Origin: Bifidobacteriaceae bacterium
GTDB lineage: Bacteria > Actinomycetota > Actinomycetes > Actinomycetales > WQXJ01
Length of the DNA stretch: 7,042 nt
Direction of reading: 5' to 3'
Assembly (NCBI GenBank): GCA_031261885.1
Contig: JAISIU010000199.1
Location: forward strand, 1 to 7,042
A program made the position numbers and the translations under genes. How positions within the stretch are numbered: position 1 is the first letter of the stretch; every line of letters begins with the position of its first letter. Positions 1-6,628 of this stretch are shown piece by piece. The notes under the pieces are model-generated. The model saw nothing but the letters and a program-made list of their open reading frames with translations. It had not been told where the DNA came from and made no database searches.

Positions 1-183
1 CGACGCGTCAGTGGAAGCGGAAGAGGCCGTCGCACTGGCCAACACCGATCCGCTGGCCGTGGCAGGGGCGGCCTTCGTCTTCCCCGAGCCGCACGCGGAC
101 AGTGCGGCGATCACGGCGATGGCCACCGCCGCCACGCCAAGGCGGCGTGCGCGGCGAGGACGGGCTGAGCTGGGCTGGGGCAT
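1..183 (-). CDS. Putative lipoprotein, N-terminal part (cut by window start)
   Basis: The first 61 codons of a gene running off the left edge. The ATG at 183 follows a strong ribosome binding site (AAGGAG at 198-193, 9 nt spacing). The protein starts with a classic lipoprotein signal: an Arg-rich n-region (residues 8-14), a hydrophobic stretch of Gly, Val, Ala, Ile and Leu (15-28) and a lipobox Leu-Ser-Ala-Cys with the lipidated Cys at 31, followed by Gly-Ser-Gly. From about residue 35 the chain is a low-complexity Ala/Ser/Thr linker, typical of the tether between membrane anchor and folded domain. It should be exported by Sec, lipidated by Lgt, cut by LspA and held on the outer face of the membrane. 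The functional domain lies outside the window, so its role (solute-binding protein, peptidyl-prolyl isomerase, other) cannot be told. It is transcribed divergently from pncB. Existence and lipoprotein nature are well supported; function is unknown. Confidence 0.85.
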   Translation of the reverse strand, partial: MPQPSSARPRRARRLGVAAVAIAVIAALSACGSGKTKAAPATASGSVLASATASSASTDAS

Positions 184-192
184 GACGGGAAT

Positions 193-198
193 CTCCTT
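193..198 (-). promoter_or_regulatory. Ribosome binding site of the lipoprotein gene
   Basis: AAGGAG on the minus strand lies 9 nt upstream of the ATG at 183. It fixes the start codon and makes a real gene of a reading frame that is open to the window edge. Confidence 0.8.
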
Positions 199-245
199 TG
201 CGAGGTTGGCGGCGGCCGCGAGGCCGGGCCGCTTCGCACGCGGGC

Positions 246-257
246 GGGCGGCCGCCC
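246..257. repeat. 12-bp perfect GC palindrome in the divergent intergenic region
   Basis: GGGCGGCCGCCC is its own reverse complement. It sits between the lipoprotein start (183) and the AT-rich island at 259-268. A related nine-base core (GGCGGCCGC) occurs again at 211-219. It could be an operator or a structure in the lipoprotein leader, but in DNA this GC-rich it may be chance. Confidence 0.35.
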
Positions 258-260
258 CAA

Positions 261-288
261 ATAATTAAGGCGCCACCCACAACGATAA
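261..288 (-). promoter_or_regulatory. Candidate promoter for the lipoprotein gene
   Basis: An AT-rich island (AAATAATTAA, 259-268) stands out from its very GC-rich surroundings. Read on the minus strand it offers a -10-like AATTAT (266-261, 4 of 6 matches) with a weak -35-like TTATCG (288-283, 3 of 6) at 16-bp spacing. Transcription would start near 254, giving a leader of about 70 nt that contains the 12-bp palindrome. The call rests on composition and position; the boxes are weak. Confidence 0.3.
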
Positions 289-423
289 CCGGTGCGACGG
301 CATCGTCGGCCCAAACCTCCCAACCACTCCCCAATAGGTTCACGATTCCCGCGCACCGCGCCCTCGACCCGGCCGCCGCACCACCGGCCGCGCGGCGGCA
401 CGGATGGGGCCGAACGGGTGAAG

Positions 424-433
424 GGGTATACCC
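424..433 (+). promoter_or_regulatory. Palindrome over the putative -10 box of pncB
   Basis: GGGTATACCC is a perfect 10-bp palindrome. It contains TATACC (427-432; 4 of 6 matches to TATAAT), placed so that transcription would begin at about 439-443, at or beside the pncB ATG. No good -35 is seen. A repressor binding here would cover the -10. The only SD-like string, GAAGGGG at 420-426, ends 16 nt before the ATG, too far to be efficient, so a leaderless mRNA is the simpler reading. The regulator cannot be named from this site. Confidence 0.4.
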
Positions 434-442
434 TCAACAAAC

Positions 443-1774
443 ATGACGGTTTCGCTGCTCACCGACCAGTACGAGCTGACAATGCTTGACGCCGCCCTCG
501 AAGACGGCACGGCCACGCGCGACTGCGTCTTCGAGGTCTTCGCCAGGCGCCTGCCCGCCGGACGGCGCTACGGCGTCGTCGCCGGCACGGGCCGCCTGCT
601 GGAAGACCTGCCCGACTTCCGCTTCGACGAAGCCGACCTCGGCTTCCTGGCGAGCGCCGGCATCGTCCGCCCGGCCGCGATCGACTACCTGGCCGCCTAC
701 CGTTTCAGAGGCGACATCCGCGGCTACCCGGAGGGTGAGACCTACTTCCCGGGCTCCCCGATCCTGACGGTCCACGGCACGTTCGCCGACGCCGTCCTGC
801 TGGAGACGCTCGCGCTGTCGATCCTCAACCACGACTCCTCGGTGGCCTCGGCCGCGAGCCGCATGACCATGGCCGCCGGCGGCCGCCCCTGCCTCGAGAT
901 GGGCGCGCGCCGCACGCACGAATGGTCCGCCGTGGCCGCCGCCCGCGCCGCCTACGTGGCCGGGTTCGCCGGCACGAGCGTGCTTGAGGCCGGCCGGCGG
1001 TGGGGCATCCCGACCATCGGCACGGCCGCGCACGCGTTCACGCTGGTCCACGACTCGGAGGCGGACGCCTTCATCGCCCAGATCGCGGCCCAGGGCCTCG
1101 GCACCACGCTGCTGACCGACACGTTCGACGTCGAGGAGGCCGTCCGCACGGCCGTGCGCGTGGCCGGGCCGAAACTGGCCTGCGTCCGCATCGACTCGGG
1201 TGACCTCGCGGCCGTCGCCAGCGAGGTGCGCGGCCTGCTCGACTCGCTCGGCAACACGGACACGAAGATCACGGTCACGAACGACCTCGACGAGTACGCG
1301 ATCGCCGGGCTGGCGGCCGCGCCCGTCGACTCCTACGGGGTCGGCACGCGGCTCGTCACCGGATCCGGCGCCCCCACGGCCGAGATGGTGTACAAGCTCG
1401 TGGCCCGGTCCGACGCCTCCGGCCAGCTGCGGCCCGTCGCCAAGCGGGTGGGCGGCAAGGGCACGCTGGGCGGCGCCAAGTGGGCGGGGCGGCGCGTGGA
1501 CGATGCCGGAACAGCGGCCGAAGAGATCGTCATCACCGGGTCCGGTCCCCGGCCCGTGGCGCCCGACGATTACGGCGTGCGGCCGCTCGAGGTGGACCTC
1601 GTGCTCGGTGGCGAGGTGCAGCCCGGCTGGACGGGCGCGGACGGGCTCGCCAGGGCCCGGGAGCGGCACGCCGCCTCCGTGGCCGAGCTGCCGCGCGACG
1701 CGCATCGGTTGTCCGCGGGCGAACCGGCCATCCCGACGGTCGTGACCTCGCACCTCGAGCTGGCCGGGGCCTGA
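443..1774 (+). CDS. pncB: Nicotinate phosphoribosyltransferase
   Basis: This 443-residue enzyme of the Preiss-Handler NAD salvage pathway (EC 6.3.4.21) joins nicotinate and PRPP to give nicotinate mononucleotide in the cytoplasm, with ATP hydrolysis driving the reaction. The N-terminal TDQYELTM (residues 7-14) is the family hallmark. THEWSA (158-163) lies in the conserved middle. GTAAHAF (193-199) holds His197, matching the His that is phosphorylated during the cycle. VRIDSGDL (248-255) and YGVGTRLVTGSG (298-309) match the phosphate and PRPP-binding loops of the type II phosphoribosyltransferase barrel. The C-terminus with GEPAIPT is also typical, and the length is normal, so the gene looks intact. 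The ATG at 443 is the first possible start, because an in-frame TGA lies at 419-421. It lacks a well-spaced ribosome binding site and may be translated from a leaderless message. It stands alone on the plus strand, divergent from the lipoprotein gene and convergent with the gatCAB operon. Confidence 0.96.
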   Translation: MTVSLLTDQYELTMLDAALEDGTATRDCVFEVFARRLPAGRRYGVVAGTGRLLEDLPDFRFDEADLGFLASAGIVRPAAIDYLAAYRFRGDIRGYPEGETYFPGSPILTVHGTFADAVLLETLALSILNHDSSVASAASRMTMAAGGRPCLEMGARRTHEWSAVAAARAAYVAGFAGTSVLEAGRRWGIPTIGTAAHAFTLVHDSEADAFIAQIAAQGLGTTLLTDTFDVEEAVRTAVRVAGPKLACVRIDSGDLAAVASEVRGLLDSLGNTDTKITVTNDLDEYAIAGLAAAPVDSYGVGTRLVTGSGAPTAEMVYKLVARSDASGQLRPVAKRVGGKGTLGGAKWAGRRVDDAGTAAEEIVITGSGPRPVAPDDYGVRPLEVDLVLGGEVQPGWTGADGLARARERHAASVAELPRDAHRLSAGEPAIPTVVTSHLELAGA

Positions 1775-1777
1775 CGG

Positions 1778-1792
1778 CGCCCGGCCCGGGCG
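1778..1792. terminator. Short GC hairpin between convergent genes
   Basis: The 19-bp gap between the pncB stop (1774) and the DUF3039 stop (1794) holds an inverted repeat, CGCCCG and CGGGCG around a 3-base loop: 6 bp, all G-C pairs. The position suits a two-way terminator serving both operons, but there is no T tract on either side and such short GC hairpins are common at this base composition. Plausible only. Confidence 0.35.
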
Positions 1793-1793
1793 G

Positions 1794-2138
1794 TCAGCCG
1801 ACGTCCGGCGGCTTGGGACCCGGCTTCATGCGCTCGTAGATCTCCTTGCAGGTGGGACACACCGGGAAACGCGACGGGTCGCGCCCCGGCACCCACTTCT
1901 TGCCGCACAATGCCCGGACGGGCGTGCCGTTGACGGCCGATTCGAGGATCTTCGACTTGCGCACGTAGTGCGCGAACCGGTCGTGGTCGCCCTCTTCGAC
2001 GTCGCCGAGCCGTTCGTCGGGGCGTTCCAGCAGCGCCGTCCCGCCGGCCGGGGCCGTGGCCGGCTGCGGCTCACGCGTGAGCGGCTCCGAGATGCGTCCG
2101 ATGGCGGCCGTGCGCCCGCCGCTGCCAAGTGTCGTCAC
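1794..2138 (-). CDS. DUF3039 domain protein, small Cys-rich protein of unknown function
   Basis: A 114-residue protein recognised as the actinobacterial DUF3039 family. The first 40 or so residues are Ala/Gly/Pro-rich and probably disordered. The conserved core follows: GDHDRFAHYVRK (50-61), ALCGKKWVPGRDP (76-88) and FPVCPTCKEIYERM (91-104). Cys78, the C-x2-C pair Cys94/Cys97 and His52 or His57 make a plausible zinc site (inference). There is no signal peptide or membrane segment, so it is probably cytosolic. It starts with GTG at 2138, 9 nt after the kinase stop, with AGGATGAG just upstream as a moderate ribosome binding site. It is therefore very likely the last gene of the gatC-gatA-gatB-kinase operon. 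The family has no assigned function that I know of; a zinc-ribbon-like nucleic-acid or protein-binding role is a guess. Confidence 0.88.
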   Translation of the reverse strand: MTTLGSGGRTAAIGRISEPLTREPQPATAPAGGTALLERPDERLGDVEEGDHDRFAHYVRKSKILESAVNGTPVRALCGKKWVPGRDPSRFPVCPTCKEIYERMKPGPKPPDVG

Positions 2139-2147
2139 GGTCTCATC

Positions 2148-3146
2148 CTAAGCGTCGATCCAGCCGCGCGCGCCAGGGGCCGCGACGGAGGCGGCGGCCG
2201 TGGCGAGGCCCTCCTGGAGCGCCAACCGGATGTCGGCGTCGGTCAGGTCGAGGCGGCCGGCGTTCGGCCGTTCCGAGGCCCGGGCGCGCATGGTGTGGGC
2301 CAGTGAGGCGACGATGCCGCCGTGCAGGGCGTCGCCCGCGCCGAGGGTGTCCACGACCTGGGGCACGGCGGGCACCGGGAGCTCCTCGATCGAGGCGTCC
2401 GGCCACCGCACGAGCAGCGGCGCGGCGGCCCGGCTCATCGCGACCCAGCGCGGGCCCATGGCCGCGACCCCGGCGAGCGTCGCGGCGTCGCGGGGGTCCG
2501 GCACCGAGTGGTCCCCGGCGTGTCCGGGCGTGCCGGGCAGGTGGAAGTCGGCCGAGACGACCGCGAGGTCGACGTGGGCCAGCAGCGCCTCGCTGCCGGG
2601 TTTCCAGCTGCCGCCGTCCATGACGACGGGCACGCCGACGGCCTGGGCCTGGGCCGCGAACTGGGTGGCGCGCTCCATCAGGTGGCCGTCGACGAGGGCC
2701 GCGTCCGCGCCCTCGAGCAGTGCGGGCCGGAGCGCCGCGAGCGGGCCGGCACCGGCCGCGTTGACCGACACGACGGCCCGCGAGTGCGTGCTCTCCGTGA
2801 GCATCACCTCGGAGACCGGCAGGCGGTACCCGGAGGCGGCCAGGTCGATGACGTCGACGCCGGCGCGGGCCAGTCCGTAGCGCACAACCTCGGCGAGCTC
2901 CGCCGCCCCGATCGCGGTGATGAGGGCCGTGGGGCAGCCGAGGCCGACGGCCGCGGCGGCCGCGTTCGCGGCCGGCCCGCCGAACGTCAGGTCGGCCCGG
3001 CGGGCCTGGACCTTCTCGTCGGGTCCGGGCACGTGGTCGACCCACTGGACGTGGTCGAGCGTGGCAAGGCCGAGCGCGACGACGCGCGGCGCCCCCGGCT
3101 GGGCTGGCGGCCGCGCGGGCACCGCGGGACCGGACCCGTCACACAC
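2148..3146 (-). CDS. PfkB-family carbohydrate kinase, substrate unknown
   Basis: A 332-residue ribokinase-fold sugar kinase that transfers the ATP phosphate to a sugar or nucleoside hydroxyl in the cytoplasm. The fold starts at VVALGLATLDHV (22-33). The first PfkB signature is FGGPAANAAAA (55-65), which binds substrate. The second is DTLGAGDALHGG (266-277), with the GAGD anion hole and Asp272 as the expected catalytic base. The usual Phe after GAGD-x is Leu here. Substrate cannot be read from the sequence: fructose, ribose, adenosine, 2-keto-3-deoxygluconate and other kinases share these motifs. The GTG at 3146 overlaps the end of gatB by 8 bp, implying translational coupling. It gives a 20-residue Pro/Ala-rich lead before the first strand, and the in-frame GTG at 3122 (residue 9) is an alternative start. 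The gene lies between gatB and the DUF3039 gene in the same operon. Confidence 0.9.
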   Translation of the reverse strand: MCDGSGPAVPARPPAQPGAPRVVALGLATLDHVQWVDHVPGPDEKVQARRADLTFGGPAANAAAAAVGLGCPTALITAIGAAELAEVVRYGLARAGVDVIDLAASGYRLPVSEVMLTESTHSRAVVSVNAAGAGPLAALRPALLEGADAALVDGHLMERATQFAAQAQAVGVPVVMDGGSWKPGSEALLAHVDLAVVSADFHLPGTPGHAGDHSVPDPRDAATLAGVAAMGPRWVAMSRAAAPLLVRWPDASIEELPVPAVPQVVDTLGAGDALHGGIVASLAHTMRARASERPNAGRLDLTDADIRLALQEGLATAAASVAAPGARGWIDA

Positions 3147-4674
3147 CGACGCGTTCCATGATGAGCTCGCGCACGCGGCCGGCGTCCGCCTGGCCGCGCG
3201 TGGCCTTCATAACCGCACCGACGATGGCGCCCGCGGCCTTCACCTTGCCGCCCTTGATCTTCTCGACGATGTCCGGGTTGGCGGCCAGCGCGTCGTCGAC
3301 GGCTTTGGTTAGCGCGGAGTCGTCCGAGACGACGGCCAGGCCGCGGGCCTCCATGACGTGGGCCGGCGAGCCCTCGCCCTGAAGCGTCCCGGCCAGGGCC
3401 TGGCGGGCCAGCTTGTCGTTCAGCTTGCCGCCGGCGATCAGCTGTTCGAGCTCCGCGATGTCCTGGGGTGTGACCGTGAGCTCGACCAGTTCGACGCCCT
3501 GTTCGTTGGCCGTGCGGGCCAGTTCGCCCATCCACCACTTGCGGGCGGCCGCGGCCGTGACGCCGGCGGCGACGGTCTGTTCGACCAGGTCGATGGCCCC
3601 GGCGTTGACGACGTCGCGCATCTCCAGGTCGGAGTAGCCCCACTCCTTCTGCAGGCGCGCGCGCCGCTGGGCCGGGGGCTCCGGCAGCGTGCCGCGCAGC
3701 TCCTCGATCCAGGCCGGGTCCGGCACGACGGGCAGCAGGTCCGGCTCGGGGAAGTAGCGGTAGTCCTCCGCCGTCTCCTTGGAGCGGCCCGGCGTGGTGT
3801 CCTTCGACTCCTCGTGCCACATGCGGGTTTCCTGCTTGACCGTCAGGCCGGCGGCCAGGCGTGCGGCCTGGCGGCCCGCCTCGAAGCGGATGGCCTGCTC
3901 GATGGCCCGCAGCGAGTTGACGTTCTTCGTCTCGGAGCGGCGGCCCAGCGGCACTGTCGACTGGTCCTCGCCAGGGGCGGCCTTGGGCCGGAGCGACAGG
4001 TTGACGTCGGCGCGGATCGAGCCGCGGTCCATGCGGGCGTCGGAGATGCCGAGCGCGATCACGAGGTCGCGCAGGCCGGCCACGTAGGCGCGGGCCACCT
4101 CGGCGACGTGCGCGCCCGTGCCTTCGACGGGCCGGGTCACGATCTCGATGAGCGGCGTGCCGCAACGGTTGTAGTCGACGAGCGAATAGGCCGCGCCCTG
4201 GATGTGGCCGGTGCCGCCGATGTGCGTGTTCTTGGCGGCGTCCTCCTCCATGTGGGCGCGCTCGATCTGGACGCGGAAGATCGAGCCGTCGGCCAGCGTC
4301 ACGTCGAGGTAGCCGTCCGCGTCGATCGGTTCGTCGTACTGCGAGATCTGGTAGTCCTTCGAGACGTCCGGGTAGAAGTACTGCTTGCGCGCGAACCGGC
4401 TGGACGGCGCGATCGAGCAGTGCAGCGCCAGCCCGAGCCGGATGGCCGATTCGATCGCCTTGTGGTTGACCACGGGCATGGAGCCGGGCAGACCGAGGCA
4501 GACCGGGCACACGGCCGTGTTGGGCGGCGCGCCGAAGGTCGTGGGGCACGAGCAGAACATCTTGGTCTTCGTGTTCAGTTCGACGTGCACCTCGATGCCG
4601 AACACCGGGTCGAACCGTTCCATCGCCTCGTCGAAATCGAGCGGCGTGGGATCCATATCGGTTTGGGCCGTCAT
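3139..4674 (-). CDS. gatB: Asp-tRNA(Asn)/Glu-tRNA(Gln) amidotransferase subunit B
   Basis: This 511-residue tRNA-binding and kinase subunit of GatCAB phosphorylates the side chain of misacylated Glu-tRNA(Gln) or Asp-tRNA(Asn) and then amidates it with ammonia channelled from GatA. The catalytic cradle opens with GIEVHVEL (26-33). Next come C-x-C at 41/43 and C-x2-C at 56/59, a likely zinc site in the Cys-type GatB group. Family blocks follow: GLPGSMPVVN (61-70), RKQYFYPD (96-103), YQISQYDEP (108-116), DYNRCGTPLIEI (167-178), RADVNLSLRP (221-230), SETKNVNS (247-254) and ETAEDYRYFPEPDL (300-313). The C-terminal part, from about 360, is the helical and YqeY-like tail that binds the tRNA elbow, ending near KIKGGKVKAAGAIVG (472-486). 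The start is ATG 4674: its ATGA overlaps the gatA stop, and AAGGAGG at 4687-4681 is spaced 6 nt away. The frame is open further upstream to 4815, but that part only shadows gatA. Length is normal and the gene appears intact. Confidence 0.97.
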   Translation of the reverse strand: MTAQTDMDPTPLDFDEAMERFDPVFGIEVHVELNTKTKMFCSCPTTFGAPPNTAVCPVCLGLPGSMPVVNHKAIESAIRLGLALHCSIAPSSRFARKQYFYPDVSKDYQISQYDEPIDADGYLDVTLADGSIFRVQIERAHMEEDAAKNTHIGGTGHIQGAAYSLVDYNRCGTPLIEIVTRPVEGTGAHVAEVARAYVAGLRDLVIALGISDARMDRGSIRADVNLSLRPKAAPGEDQSTVPLGRRSETKNVNSLRAIEQAIRFEAGRQAARLAAGLTVKQETRMWHEESKDTTPGRSKETAEDYRYFPEPDLLPVVPDPAWIEELRGTLPEPPAQRRARLQKEWGYSDLEMRDVVNAGAIDLVEQTVAAGVTAAAARKWWMGELARTANEQGVELVELTVTPQDIAELEQLIAGGKLNDKLARQALAGTLQGEGSPAHVMEARGLAVVSDDSALTKAVDDALAANPDIVEKIKGGKVKAAGAIVGAVMKATRGQADAGRVRELIMERVGV

Positions 4675-6257
4675 CGGGCGCCTCCTTCCGTTCCGCTGAC
4701 TGGTTTGGCGGCCGATGCCGTCCCTTCCGGCAGCGCTGGGGCCTGGTTCAGGAGTGGGCCGCCCCACTGGTCCTCGAGCGCGGCCTCGACGGCCGCGCCG
4801 AGGCGGTAGCACCATTCGTCGGCGCGGGCCGGCGCGAGGACCTGGAGGCCGACGGGCAGGCCGTCCGCCAGGCCGATCGGCACCGAGATGCCCGGCGTGC
4901 CGGCCAGGTTGGCGGGGATCGTGGCGACGTCCGAGAGGTACATCTGGAGGGGGTCGTCAAGCTTCTCGCCGAGCTTGAAGGCCGTGGTCGGCGTGGTCGG
5001 CGAGACGAGCACGTCGACCTTCTCGAAGGCGGCCCTGAAGTCGGCTTGGACGAGCGTGCGGACCTTCTGGGCGGAGCCGTAGTAGGCGTCGTAGTAGCCG
5101 GCCGAGAGCGCGTAGGTGCCGAGGATGATGCGGCGCTTGACCTCGTCGCCGAACCCGGCCTCGCGCGTGGCGCCCATGACCGTCTCGACCGTGGCCGGCC
5201 CGGACTCAGGGGCCACGCGGATGCCGTAGCGCATCGCGTCGAAGCGGGCCAGGTTGCTGGAGGCCTCGGACGGCATGATGAGGTAGTAGGCGCCGAGCGC
5301 GTACTCGAAGCTCGGGCAGTCGACGACGCTGACCTCGGCGCCCATGTCCTCGAGCAGGCCCAGGGCCTCGGCGTAGCGGTCGAGGACGCCCTGTTGGAAG
5401 CCCTCACCGCGCAGCTGGCCGACGATCCCGACGCGCACGCCCTTGAGGTCGCGCGCGGCGCCGAGCTTGGCGGCGGCGACGACGTCCGGGACCGGTTCGT
5501 CGAGCGAGGTCGAATCGTGGGGGTCGTGGCCGCCGATCGCGGCGTGCAGCAGCGCGGCGTCGAGGACGCCGCGGGCCACGGGCCCGACCTGGTCGAGCGA
5601 GGAGGCCATCGCGACGAGCCCGTAGCGGGAGACGCCGCCGTACGTCGGCTTGGTGCCGACCGTACCCGTGACGGAGGCCGGCTGGCGGATCGAGCCGCCC
5701 GTGTCGGAGCCGAGCGCGAGCGGCGCCTCGAAGGCGCCGACGGCCGCGGCCGAGCCGCCGCCGGACCCGCCCGGGATCCGGTCCAGGTCCCACGGGTTGT
5801 GCGTGGCCCCGTAAGCGGAGTGCTCGGTCGAGGAGCCCATCGCGAACTCGTCCATGTTGGTCTTGCCGATCAGCGGCGTGCCAACGGCCCTGAGCTTTTC
5901 GATGACCGTGGCGTCGTAGACGGGCGTCCAGTTCTCAAGGATCTTGGAGCCACAGGTCGTGACGGTGCCATTCGTGGCGAGCACGTCCTTGACCGCGACC
6001 GGCACACCGGCCAGCGGGCCGAGCGCCTCGCCCTTGGCGCGCGCCCGGTCAACGGCGTCCGCCGCCTCAAAGGCCTGTTCCGGCATCGTGCGCAGGAAGG
6101 CGTGGACGGCGCCGTCCACGCGGTCGATCCGGTCCAGGTGGGCCTGGACGAGTTCCCTCGACGAGACCTCCTTCGCGGCCAGCAGCTCGCTCATGCGGGC
6201 GGCCGACAGCCTGGTCAGGTCTCCGGTTTCATTGGTTGGGGCTGCCACCGGGCTCAC
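4671..6257 (-). CDS. gatA: Asp-tRNA(Asn)/Glu-tRNA(Gln) amidotransferase subunit A (glutaminase)
   Basis: This 528-residue amidase-signature subunit hydrolyses glutamine to ammonia, which passes through a tunnel to the GatB site. The complete Ser-cisSer-Lys triad is visible: Lys90 in VPVAVKD, cis-Ser165 in PGGSGGGSAAAV (162-173) and the nucleophile Ser189 in GSDTGGSIRQPAS (183-195). Their spacing (75 and 24 residues) equals that of the Staphylococcus aureus enzyme (Lys79, Ser154, Ser178). The residue after the cis-Ser is Gly rather than the common second Ser; I believe this is usual in actinobacterial GatA. IGKTNMDEFAMGSSTE (130-145) and GTKPTYGGVSRYGL (201-214) are further family blocks. The last 25 or so residues form a variable tail. 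Translation starts at GTG 6257, overlapping the gatC stop as GTGA, with GGAGAGG at 6268-6262 as ribosome binding site. Length is slightly above 500, normal for this lineage. It is the second gene of the gatCAB operon. Confidence 0.97.
   Translation of the reverse strand: MSPVAAPTNETGDLTRLSAARMSELLAAKEVSSRELVQAHLDRIDRVDGAVHAFLRTMPEQAFEAADAVDRARAKGEALGPLAGVPVAVKDVLATNGTVTTCGSKILENWTPVYDATVIEKLRAVGTPLIGKTNMDEFAMGSSTEHSAYGATHNPWDLDRIPGGSGGGSAAAVGAFEAPLALGSDTGGSIRQPASVTGTVGTKPTYGGVSRYGLVAMASSLDQVGPVARGVLDAALLHAAIGGHDPHDSTSLDEPVPDVVAAAKLGAARDLKGVRVGIVGQLRGEGFQQGVLDRYAEALGLLEDMGAEVSVVDCPSFEYALGAYYLIMPSEASSNLARFDAMRYGIRVAPESGPATVETVMGATREAGFGDEVKRRIILGTYALSAGYYDAYYGSAQKVRTLVQADFRAAFEKVDVLVSPTTPTTAFKLGEKLDDPLQMYLSDVATIPANLAGTPGISVPIGLADGLPVGLQVLAPARADEWCYRLGAAVEAALEDQWGGPLLNQAPALPEGTASAAKPVSGTEGGAR
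4681..4687 (-). promoter_or_regulatory. Ribosome binding site of gatB inside the end of gatA
   Basis: AAGGAGG on the minus strand, 6 nt before the ATG at 4674. It lies within the last codons of gatA. It rules out the longer open frame upstream and shows that gatB has its own strong initiation signal besides the ATGA coupling. Confidence 0.85.
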
Positions 6258-6553
6258 GGCTCCTCTCCGAGAATCTGCGGAACCCGGAATTGGCCGGCTT
6301 CCTCCCTGGGCGCCGAGCTCAGCGCCGCCTCGTTGCTCAGGCCGGGCTGGACCACGTCTTCGCGCCAGCCGTTGGTCAGGGGCAGCGGGTGGCTCGTGGC
6401 CGGGGTGTCGGCGGTGACCGCCGACTGGACGACGGCGACCGCGTCCACGACCGCGTCCAGCTGCGTGGCCATGAGGTCCAGCTCCTGGTCCGTCAGGCTG
6501 ATGCGCGCCAGATGCGCCAAATGCGCGACCTCGTCGCGCGACAGTACAGACAT
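6254..6553 (-). CDS. gatC: Asp-tRNA(Asn)/Glu-tRNA(Gln) amidotransferase subunit C
   Basis: A 99-residue small subunit that wraps around GatA and links it to GatB, stabilising the complex. The N-terminal helices SRDEVAHLAHLARISLTDQE (5-24) and the block SHPLPLTNGWREDVV (59-73) are diagnostic of GatC, and the C-terminus FRVPQILGEEP is the usual ending. The start is ATG 6553. The frame is open back to 6631, but that extra stretch is Pro/Arg-rich and unlike the family. No convincing Shine-Dalgarno precedes the ATG; a -10-like TAGACT (6566-6561) lies 7 nt upstream, so the operon message may be leaderless. It is the first gene of the run gatC-gatA-gatB-kinase-DUF3039, and its stop overlaps gatA by 4 bp. 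It faces away from purE. Confidence 0.95.
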   Translation of the reverse strand: MSVLSRDEVAHLAHLARISLTDQELDLMATQLDAVVDAVAVVQSAVTADTPATSHPLPLTNGWREDVVQPGLSNEAALSSAPREEAGQFRVPQILGEEP

Positions 6554-6560
6554 GCCTGCC

Positions 6561-6566
6561 AGTCTA
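6561..6566 (-). promoter_or_regulatory. Candidate -10 box of the gatCAB operon
   Basis: TAGACT on the minus strand fits the TAnnnT form of actinobacterial -10 boxes (4 of 6 matches to TATAAT). With 7 nt between it and the gatC ATG, transcription would start at or next to the start codon. No clear -35 is visible at 16-18 bp. This fits the absence of a usable ribosome binding site for gatC. Confidence 0.45.
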
Positions 6567-6605
6567 TTCCGCCTGGGGTTTCCACTAGGGTGTCGGGGGA
6601 ACGGT

Positions 6606-6613
6606 CCACGTGG
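6606..6613. promoter_or_regulatory. 8-bp palindrome in the gatC-purE divergent region
   Basis: CCACGTGG is self-complementary and lies about where the -35 of purE would fall if CATAGT (6629-6634) is its -10. A second palindrome, GGGCCC, lies at 6615-6620. It may be an operator shared by the two divergent promoters. Short GC palindromes are common here, so confidence is low. Confidence 0.25.
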
Positions 6614-6628
6614 TGGGCCCAGTGTTCT

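Noticed and set aside
198..446. 82-codon open frame on the plus strand in the lipoprotein-pncB gap, and others nearby
   Set aside because: Low-complexity Pro/Ala/Arg composition, no ribosome binding site, no family resemblance, and it overlaps the pncB promoter area. I treat 184-442 as intergenic.
434..1753. Long open frame (439 codons) on the minus strand, antisense to pncB
   Set aside because: It mirrors the pncB codons; its product is rich in Arg, Gly and His with no recognisable domain. Long antisense frames are expected in GC-rich genes because stop codons are rare.
3358..4809. Open frame of 483 codons on the plus strand, antisense to gatB
   Set aside because: Shadow of gatB; biased composition, no domain, and no ribosome binding site considered significant. 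The minus-strand frame is full-length GatB.
4675..4815. 47-codon N-terminal extension of gatB in an open frame
   Set aside because: The extension is Arg/Gly-rich, overlaps gatA codons, and is contradicted by the strong ribosome binding site and ATGA junction at 4674.
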